A stretch of DNA of 64,000 nt, taken from Perkinsus olseni (taxonomy: Eukaryota; Perkinsozoa; Perkinsida; Perkinsidae). Shown here in pieces: positions 55,176 through 64,000 of the stretch; the stretch's first letter is position 1; each line of letters opens with the position of its first letter. The notes below the pieces were generated by a model. It was not told the origin of the DNA, ran no database searches, and saw only the letters and a list, made by a program, of their open reading frames with translations. The position numbers and the translations under genes were made by a program. The stretch covers positions 62,001 through 126,000 of the forward strand of contig JABANP010000060.1 in the NCBI GenBank assembly GCA_013115135.1, read 5' to 3'.

Positions 55176-55822
55176 TATGTTTATGCATGCAGAATAGTCT
55201 GGGCAATAGCTCTTTCACAAGATCCATCTCACAAGCTCCCTCTGGCCTTGTGCTCCACGTATGAGTAAGAAGAATACAACATACCCGTCTGTGTAACCAC
55301 TGAGTAGAGTGACACGTGTAAGCTCTATGTACGGTTAGTCACCATTGGTGGCACGTATGATCTCACGAGGGTGTATGTTTATATTCCGACAAACTTAGTT
55401 TCTCGGTGTAAAACGTGCGCGATCTCGCCTCGCCTCGCACGTACGTGCGTGCTATGGGTCACGCGGTGACACGTGACCGAACTACGCCGAGAGCCTTCTG
55501 GATCCGCAAGGTTCGCGCCATCTGCCTTCCGCCATCTGCCTTATCTGCCTTCCGTGAACCTTGTCATTGGCTCCGACGCCATCTGAGATGGGAAGGCTCG
55601 GCGCGATTTATCTCTGCGTTGCTCTTCACTGATACAGTATATCAGGTACACGTATTACTATCATCAGTGATACGGATACGAGAGTACGACGGTGGGGCTG
55701 CACGGCTGATGATAGCAGGTAGGTCGGGCGCCCCGACCCACAGCCCGACTCGTGGGCCGGGCCCGACTCGGGCCCGTGGTGGCGTGGCCTTTGATGATTC
55801 TAAGCTTGATGCTGCTTCACCG

Positions 55823-58800
55823 CTAAGTTCCTAGCTTTATCGTCCTTGCCACAGCCAAAGGTTTGACTCGCCCCATTGTGAATAAGCTGCGGGCTTTCCT
55901 GACTGGAAGCGCTAATCCGAGTAGCCTGCTTGCGTCGTAGAGGATCACATCATCCTTCTCAATCCTCGCCAAACTGTCACTGAGATCCCGGATCGATTTC
56001 CCTGCGGATGTACCAGAAATCACCTAGCTTGCAAATCGTGAGTCGCGCTGCGTGACATAATTCAACGAACCTTAATTTTCTGCTTTCCTCCCTACTCCCT
56101 ACGCAAGAACCCCGAGCGATCCGAAATGCACCCACAGGCGCCATGCAGCGGAATCCATGCTAGTTGTAGTTAGAGTTATCGAAGCCCAGAGTCCTCACAG
56201 ACAGACCGGTTGAAGCAGAGGCGTTCGTCGGCAGCGAACTGTCCTCATCGTCTATCATAAGCGATCCTGATCGGGCGATATCTCCCAAGATTCGGCCACT
56301 AATGAGCCTTACCTAGCCTATTCATCACTCTCGTGACGGCGAGGGAGTCCGCTTTCTGCCGCTCTCCAAAATTGATCACCACGCGATCGAGAGCCCGAAG
56401 GTTTGGTAGAGCTTGAATGACAGCCAGCCGGTACCTACCATCATCACGCGCCAGACAGAGTATTGGTAGCTGACTTTTAGTAGTTGCTCCGGGAGCCACC
56501 AGACAGTATCCAAGGCTGTGTTTGCGTAGGAAATCCCCACCGACTTACAAAGGAGTTCTGCAAACGGGGTTCGCTGATAGGTCAAGCCGGCGAAGTTTTT
56601 GAAGACGATTGAGTGCCAGCCGTTCAACTTCCATAATCTGCGATATCCGATTCGACGCGACGAAGAGGCCTCTGAGGGAACGAGGGGAGCTCTACAGTAG
56701 CTGCAGAACAAGCGAAACTTACGTCAACTTTGGAAGGTCCCCGACGAAAGCTAAGTCGTGTAGGTTGTTGTGTTCTAAGTGGAGCTCTCGCAGATTCACT
56801 GACAGGCCGGTGGGCCCCTCCAGGTTGATGGTCCTCAACGGAGTCAGGAGGGGACTTTTCATCGTAACCTCCTGTGACCAGAACAGCGCTGAGGCACACA
56901 CCAGGGAATATCCATACCAGAAGGTGACGCGGGAGAACTCCCTGCGTCCTTCGGAATGCAGCCATCTCTCGCTTGGCTCTCATCTCAATGATGGCAGTGG
57001 ACAGCTGCGAACGCGTTCGCGGCAAGACTCGCAGAAGACTCGAAATATGTTCTCTGCTCACTGAAGTGATTTCCCGCGCATATGATCGAACGTGGCGCAG
57101 CTTCGCATGGTCCAAAACGAGCTCACACAGCTCAGCATATTGGCAGAGAGAAGTGTCTGAAAGTGACTGGACGGTCTATCAGGTCTCCCGTCTAGAAGCC
57201 GCACTCGGTTCTATTTCCGTTAGCTCGTTCCCTTGTAGATGAAGGATCTTCAGAGTTTCTCCGCAAGGGAACGTGGCTTGCAGCGTGGAGATGTCAGTGA
57301 TCTTATTGAACCCTAGTTCTAGGACCTGAGAGATCACGACCAACATCATTCATGTAGCTTCGGCTTCTGAAGCAGCTGCTGAGGGACCCAACTCGAGGCG
57401 GCGAACTTAGAAGCTGACTTTCGGATATCATCTACAGTAGATGGAAATAGACAGGCACTTCGAGGAAGCCCCGGATAGATGGAGGGCCGGATTCCCAACT
57501 TACTTGCAGGGACAGAAATCTGTTGTAAACCTTCATTCGGCCCGTGTCGACTGGATCACGGTGACCTGTGAGCTCTTCTCAAGAGGAGCCACTATTTTGA
57601 GCTGCGGTCACATCCCACCAGACAGGCCTTCCGATGCGAGCTCCAGTCGATTGTTGTTGAGAGTGAGCACGAGGAGCCTCGGGAGGGAGCCCAGTCCACG
57701 GAGGTGGTGCAAACGGTTGTTATTCAAATGAAGTTCTCTGAAGCCGGCAAATCAGGACTGTTCCGACGGGACAGATGTTGGGACGTATTGATGTCAAGGC
57801 GATGGTGTCGGACTTGAGATTCGGGAAGGAGCTTTCCGAGAGAAGCTGCTCGCCGAGGTTGCGAAGCTTCAAATCTTCCAGTTTCAGGACTTCTATGTTC
57901 CAGCCGAGTAGAGGACGAGCGAGCAACCTGCAAAACACCAAGGTGTTTGCACGCAGTGCTGAAGATTCTTTGAGAATCTTCAGCGCTGCGGCGGAGCGGA
58001 GCACTGATCACAGACTCACCGTTCTTCTAGCACCTCCACTGTGAGTATACCATGAAACCGAGCTCGAGCCCGGCGGAGCATCGCCGGTAAGATGATCTTC
58101 CCGTTCAGTATCTACTGGGGTTATCTTCCTTCTTCCATTGCCACGGGTATCGGTTAGGATGATTGGAGCCGACCAGGGAGGCCCTCCTCCCTGGGAGGGC
58201 TCGCTTTGTCGTATCGGCGACCACTCGCCATGCGAGTGATTCACCATTATACTGCTGACGAGTTGAGAATCTCAACTTAAGATTGACTTCTCCACAGGAG
58301 AGTCTTCAGTATCTATCCGGTCATTGGTTACCGGCTAGCAGGACTGTTGAATTTCGCTCCACATATCCCGGTTTTCGTCTCCCCGACAAATTCTGGCGAC
58401 TCTTAGCAAATATTCTCGCCGAGAATATCCGACAATTTCTCGGCGTGTCCTCACGCCATTCTCACCTGCAAACCGCTGGTTGCAGCACTCGTAACCTCCG
58501 CTGTTTCCTTCCTCTCAGACATCCAGCATCTCAAGTGGAACAATATGAATCTGCGTACAAGGAGAGGCTATAGTGTGCGTAGAGGAGCAGGTGTTCACTC
58601 TTCACTATGCTCATCTGTCATCATCGGGTTGCCTGCAACGTCGAGGACTGCGAAGTGAAGAAGCCTCCGCAGAGCTAGGGTCGAGCGCAGTTCTGTCAAC
58701 TGATTGCCGGCAGCGTAACTGTTCAGAAGCCCTCAACAATCCACAAGCAGCATGTCTTCTCTGCTCACAGAGCCCGCAGGGTGGTCATCTTCGAAATGAC

Positions 58801-61800
58801 CTCCAGTGAGTCGAGACGGTTGAAGCTCACGTCCAGGACCTCTTCCAAAAAAGTCAGAGAACCGGACGTCAGAGAACCGGACTTCGCTCCACCTGGATTC
58901 CCTTCCCACATGGCTCCTCAGAGAACCCTGATGTCTGTAAACCTCGAATGATATTCTGCGAGACGTCCAAGAGCCGGATGGGGCAGGCAGAAAGGAGCTT
59001 GCTCAGACCTGCGCCGACTCGAAGCTACAGTTCGAATTGAACTGTTCAGCACAGGCGTGGGTTACCGTCAAGCTCTGTGATATAGTTTCTGGGTAGTGAG
59101 AGCTCTTCAAGAGAGCGAAGGTGCTCTGAGAACTGGTCGACGAATGCTTCACAGTGCCCACCGAGGCCGCAGGATTCCAGCTTGAGTATACGAATGCGCC
59201 CGCACGGAGTTTGCTGAGGAGGAGCAGAGCATTGAACTCCAACGCTTAGAGAGTCTTCTTCATCGCCAGCGTTCTGTGGCTTCTACAGTAGAAGTTCTAC
59301 TATTGACACCAACGCTGATTGAACCGACTTCACAAGTACTCTTCAGTCGAAGCTCGACTGTCGAACACACACGAAGTTGAACTGGTAGGCGTGAATGGTG
59401 ACAGTGCAGATAAGCATACTCTAGAGATGCCACCGTACCGCTAGCTTCTTGCCGAGCCTCCTGATGAGCTGCGCTCCAACCATATTCGGTTCAGATTCCA
59501 CGATAATGGCTGCTTTCACTTGGCCTTGCCCTTCGTCATCCGAATATGCGCCATACCTACAACTCAGTGTTTCACAGCTCGGGCTCAGAGTCGCGGAACG
59601 TTCCTTGCTAGCACCAAGCGTCCGTCTTCTCAAACGGTAGGTACTCCCTGGTAATTTCAAGCGTAGCCGGATGAGATCCGGGGCGGTCCCCCAAGTAGCT
59701 CACCCCATGTCAGACGGAAAAGTGCCCCCCAGGGCGAGACCAGCATCTCGCATACTCGCCATAGAAACAGCTTCTTCGGCGAGAATCTGAAGATCTCGAT
59801 CTCCACATCAACACGCGCTACGGAGTCACACTTTTGTCGGCGAAGCGTCCCTGTCGCAGTCGGTCAGAACGTCATCTCCGTCCAGTAGCACAAGCTGAGG
59901 TAAGTATCGTTTCACCTGTAACGAACCTCTATTGTAGCTGGGAGGGCGGAAGAAGAATCTTGCCTGTGTCTGCACTCCCCGCGGAGACCAGAGGTTGCCC
60001 CGAAGCCCGAGAGATCGCAAAGTACCACCAACATCAAGCGCAAGGACGCCAAGTAGCCCCTCTAAGTCAATTAGAGAGTTGAATGAGACGTTGAGAGTGT
60101 CGAGGTTGTTCAGTCTCGCCAGTTGGCCTTGTGTGATGGCCAGCAGCCTATTGTGAGATAGATCGAGGAACCGTATACTGAGACAGGAGAGATGGGAGTC
60201 TGATCGATGCCTTATCACGTCGTTACTCATGGACCTTCGGGCCGCTGGTGATCGGCGTTGAGAGCCAGCCGAGACTCTCAAGGTTATTGTATGAAACATC
60301 CAAGCCAGAGAGCTCCTCCTCGGAATAAGATGATGGAAACTGACACTCGCGGTAGGGGAGTGGCTCGAGAGGTGGAACGGGAGCCTCATCGACGAACATA
60401 CCCCTGGGGAGCGCTGGTTCGCCTGCCCCCCGGCTTCTTACGGTGATATCATCAAGATTGAGTCCAGAGAGACGCAAAACACCCGTGACGTCTGGAGTGC
60501 AGGGTGTTGACTTATTAGTCGACTGCTCGTCAGCGACTCCTGAAGAGGCAGAGACTTCTAGCCAGCCGAAGAGGGATGAGACCCTCATCATGTGGGCCCC
60601 TCACCCTGGGACGTCTCCACGATGCTCTCGATCTCCCGACGGAGAGAAGCAGACAGGGCTCGGCAGTCCGCCAAGACTGGGTTGTCCTGTGCCGCAGGAT
60701 TCTCTGCACGGTGGGTCCTAGACCCTCTGCGATGGACAAGATTCCTGTCGTGAACGTCGTCAAGCGGCTGGATGATTCTACCTGGTTAGCTCTAACGCGA
60801 TTTCTACTCCCGCCACTGGCAGAACCAGCGTGTCCTGAAGCGAGGAGCTCTAGCCGCTCAATGAGAGATTCTGATTCAGAGTTGCGCTCACGTCGATTGC
60901 AGCTTCACTTAGCACCTCCTCGCGCTGGATGAAACGTCTCCCGATGACAACAGAGCCCAAGGGAAGTGAAGAGCTCCAGGAGCTGCAGTGGAGTAGAAGC
61001 GAGTTCACGAGGCGACCCAAACACGAGAGCTACTGTGCCTTTGTCCACTCCTCGGTGAGCATGCGTACGTAGAGGCGCCCCACATCAGCTGACAAGGTAT
61101 CCCCGAAACGAGGCCTTGTCGCATCCAGTAGACACTTAGTTGGCTTTCCATCGACCAAATAGACAAACTCTAGGTCCTCATTGGACGGCGTGGTGTTACG
61201 CAGAATCGTCGGCGTTGGCACAACGGAGCGCGTCACATCTGAGAGGGGCACTCGGAACTCTGTGCTGGTAAGTTCCGTTTAGTGATCGATCGAAGGTCGA
61301 TGTCACGCGCAGGTGACTGAATTTCTCTTTCTATTAATGAGACGGCAGAATACTGCCTTATTCGATTGCAAGAGACTCCACGCTTCGATGGCAACTCCTA
61401 CCTCGCCTTGCTGAGGATTGACGCACCAACTCCTCCAGGTGCCGCGTACAGTTCTGAGAAGTACAGACATTACCGCTCTTTGTGAAGCACCACGGCGGTA
61501 TTGGCCAGTTGTGAGCGACAGAGAGAGCGTGCATTGGTCAATAGAAATGTCCACTCACAGCATCGAAACATTCCGTAGCATACGTATCTTCCACTTCTAG
61601 GAAAGACCGGATGACAACCTGGCTGCCGGTCCAATACTGACGGAGATTTAGCTCTTCGCCGTGAAAGGCGTGGATGAGATCGCCTGACTCAGGTGGTCGA
61701 GGTTGTCGATGTTGAAGAACGATCGAATCGGAATAAGCTACCCAACTCCTGCAGCGTTGGTGAGGTATCCCTCATGAACTGTGTGATTCCCGGCGGAGGA

Positions 61801-64000
61801 ATTCCGGCGTGAAGGTCAAGGGGTCGACAGGTGATGTTGCCGAAGGTCACCTAGGCAAGTCATTTATCCCAGCATTCCGGTCGAAATGGTATCATTGATT
61901 CCATAGCAATCAAGAAAATTCTTTGAGTACGGACCGATGGGTTGATAGAAGGCAGCATCGGGCAGGTCGCCGTTGGTGACTCGCCGTAAAACAAGACGAC
62001 ACGACAAGATACGCCGAGACGACCACTCTTGCCTGTTCGGTATGCACTCTCTCGAGGGACCTCTTGAGAGATGAATCAATCATGTCCAGCGTGTGCACCC
62101 AGCAGGCATCAACAAGATCTTCTGCCCGTTTCTAATGAGTGGGCAGTGAAGTAAGGCCAACCAGTCGGTAGAGCTTACCAACTTCGACACGATGGTGGAC
62201 CGCTCGTTTCCAACAACCGATTCACAGGCAGTATGCGGATGAGTGGCTGAGCGTATTCCACGGTGTATCTGATCGACCGCCGTTTTGCCGTATTTTCAAA
62301 TTGAAAATACCGAAAAAATAGAAAACCAACAAGCGTCGCTGTACAATGCGAACTAGTTGCGCGACACAAACCGTGGGTGAGCTTGAAGGTAATAGCAGTA
62401 GCGTGGGAAGAGCGAACCTCGAGCCAAAAAGGTTCGAACGGCGAACTCTCAGAGAACTCAAAAAAAGTCTACGAATTCCGGAGTAAATCCAAGCTTAGTG
62501 CTCGCAAGTACATAGCTTGAGCGGAGAGAACCGTCGCAACAATTGTTGTGCCGGTCACTGGGCAACGCAACTAGTAGCAGGGCTTCGGTGGATAGCGTAG
62601 TCGAACTTCACAACAAGGGCAGACCTTCGCAGAAGGGCAGCCGAGTGGGAAGAATCAATCTTAACGAGTAATTCACCGCTATGCAATTACACTTAAGCGT
62701 AGCGCGATCGACGATCGACTACAGGGCGTAATAATCGAAGGGCGAACTACATAATAATATGGCGCACTAGCAGTGGTCAGACGATGATCATAACAAGGGC
62801 GAGCGCGAAGGGCACGAACCCTACACAATACAAAGGCGAGCGAAGGAGGAGGAAGATCCTTTCAGTAAAAGGATCTTCCTCCGCCTTGTGACTGGCTCTC
62901 ACACAAGGTCTATATCAAGTTGTAACTATAAGGACTAACAATCTGCAGGACCAACGAGATGCCGGACTTGCCGATTACGGCGAGTGGAATAGCCTCGAGG
63001 TTTATTCCGCGTCAGGCTGAGTAACTCAGCTGCGAAAAGCATGATGTCCCTCCCGGTCACCAGTCGCTTCAGGGGGCGCAGCATCTCTTCCGCGACTCTC
63101 TCAGCGAGCTGATTCCTCTCCCAGACAAGTTTACGGCGCCTCATATCGTAGAACCTGAACGCGAAGATCTCAGGCTGGGATTCCCAGCCTCTCTTCGAAC
63201 GGGAGCACTCATCGCTTTCATTCTTACATAGTAGCGTGTTCGGCTTGAGCCCTCGAGCTGACCTTGAACTCCTCCGACAACAAAGATCGATTAAGCACTC
63301 GCAGTCCTGACACGCGGCGCTATCCTAGGCCTTTTCCTGTCTAAAGTCGGCTCACTAGAGAACTCAGCCACCACGGCCACTGCGAAATTTGCCCTATTTG
63401 CTACCGGGCACGGAGGGCCCCAGTCCGGATCTGCGAGGTCCAAGGCTGTGAGCGACGGTAGTCTTGAAACCAGACGGAGAATCTGAGCTCAAAAGATGTC
63501 CTAGAGTACAAGCTTCACGCTGAGCCGTACTGTTCCTATTTCTCGCACTTCTTCATTGGCCGCTATGTTAAGCTCTGTCAAGCACTGGAGGCAACCTTTG
63601 GATTGTCCCGATGGCGGCGCCAACGAGGAAGTCAGCTCCTTCAGGGACTTATCACTAATGCGGTTTCGAGCGAGGTTCGCTCTCACGAGTGCTGGACATT
63701 GCTCTTCCAGTGCTGGAACGCCAGGAGACCATCGTGAATGCGCTGCGAGGGCACCTTACTTGTTAGAGTCGCTATAACGTTCCCTGCGGCGGAGAGCTCC
63801 TCGAGAGATATCATCTCGCCACCGAAGTCTAAGGACTCGACATTGTTGTTGTTAGCGTGGAGTTTCTTCAGCTTCGAGCCGCACAGTCTAGAAACATAGG
63901 CGGTTCCAGCGGAGGCATGCAACCGGAGTTGGAAGATTTCCTCAATTCCAACATGGTGCAGGAATTTGAGCCGAAGAAGTACAATAATCTCACCGAGCCA
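55823..64000 (-). CDS. Very long leucine-rich-repeat protein (LRRC9-like), 5-prime end outside window
   Basis: Many small exons on minus encode SDS22-type LRRs: KLKKLHANNNNVESLDFGGE and LEELSAAGNVIATL (63.8 kb), FLDLSHNRLLAITQGQLARL and LDTLNVSFNSLIDLEGLLGV (60.1), GLDVSYNNLESLGWL (60.25), LRELHLEHNNLHDLAFVGDL (56.75), and an LRR cap YRLAVIQALPNLRALDRVVI (56.4). Between LRRs lie non-LRR exons: FAFRFYDMRRRKLVWERNQL (63.1) and VYLVDGKPTKCLLDATRPRF (61.15). The last exon, ending GRVKPLAVARTIKLGT, has its stop at 55823. Long LRR arrays interrupted by non-repeat segments resemble LRRC9, a ciliary protein, but many LRR proteins would fit. Numerous exons remain unmodelled. Introns contain hairpins (62.85 kb). 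It may be one gene or two. Confidence 0.6.
57953..57989 (+). repeat. 17-bp hairpin in LRR gene
   Basis: GCAGTGCTGAAGATTCT, loop TTG, AGAATCTTCAGCGCTGC: 16 of 17 pairs are Watson-Crick and one is G-T. It falls in an open minus-strand frame (AALKILKESSALRA) of the LRR gene. A second small palindrome, AAACACCAAGGTGTTT, lies immediately to the left. Confidence 0.85.
62843..62887 (+). repeat. Perfect 15-bp hairpin (extended to 19 bp)
   Basis: GGAGGAAGATCCTTT, loop CAGTA, AAAGGATCTTCCTCC is perfectly paired; after one mismatch the stem extends by AAGG/CCTT. It lies in a stretch of about 400 bp without recognisable coding sequence inside the LRR gene region, probably an intron. Confidence 0.9.

Noticed and set aside
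1..64000. CRISPR arrays, bacterial operons, riboswitches, Shine-Dalgarno sites
   Set aside because: The DNA is eukaryotic: spliced genes, eukaryotic tRNAs with Pol III T runs, and eukaryote-only protein families. The only regular array is the 54-55 kb minisatellite, which lacks unique spacers.

Overview
The window is nuclear DNA from an intron-rich, flagellated protist; every gene recognised is eukaryotic. Almost all coding sequence is cut into small exons by short GT-AG introns (from about 23-42 nt to several hundred nt), so no gene except one small secreted protein is a single long frame. Flagellar or ciliary genes (TTLL glutamylase, CFAP53-like TPH protein, LRRC9-like LRR protein), together with a subtilisin of a style I associate with perkinsids, make a Perkinsus-like alveolate my best guess. 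That placement is inference and is not proven by any marker here.

Layout, left to right: 1-2.1 kb holds no gene I can support. On the minus strand follow a TTLL polyglutamylase (2.2-3.3 kb), a CID plus RS/proline-rich SCAF-like RNA-processing factor (4.4-7.0 kb, complete) and prefoldin subunit 2 (7.1-8.1 kb, complete). LTV1, a 40S biogenesis factor, lies on plus (8.6-11.9 kb). Next come tRNA-Ala(AGC), an unrecognised minus gene, tRNA-Gln(TTG), and a PP2C phosphatase on minus (14.3-16.8 kb, N-terminus not found). A minus-strand block carries an unknown gene (18.0-19.7), a CFAP53-like coiled-coil gene (20.4-25.0), unassigned exons (25.6-27.7) and a complete 13-exon DNAJC21/JJJ1 gene (28.3-33.7). 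A repeat-rich zone with two inverted-repeat elements (34.0-35.1) precedes a subtilisin gene and a broken fragment of a second copy (35.7-37.3). Then come a small secreted protein, a long coiled-coil gene on plus (39.9-43.3), an OB-fold POT1/TEBP-like telomere protein on plus (43.8-48.7), a calmodulin-like protein on minus (49.1-50.2) and RPL10 on plus (50.9-51.6). The right end has a palindromic GTTACGG element, a broken LRR-gene paralogue, a 1-kb minisatellite, and a very long LRR gene on minus that runs off the right edge.

Themes: ribosome and protein homeostasis (LTV1, DNAJC21, RPL10, PFD2), RNA polymerase II coupling (CID protein), and the flagellum. There is no operon logic; neighbours are simply packed closely.

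The most unusual feature is the intron population. Many introns carry pieces of dispersed repeats. These include tRNA 3-prime-half-like sequences, often abutting the 5-prime splice site; a short family with CCTAAGATTCTTC or its complement; a ~120-bp near-identical sequence shared by an LTV1 intron and a DNAJC21 intron; and a GATAGACTG family. This looks like introner-like intron gain, partly from tRNA-derived elements. I did the splice modelling by eye; transcript data would settle it.
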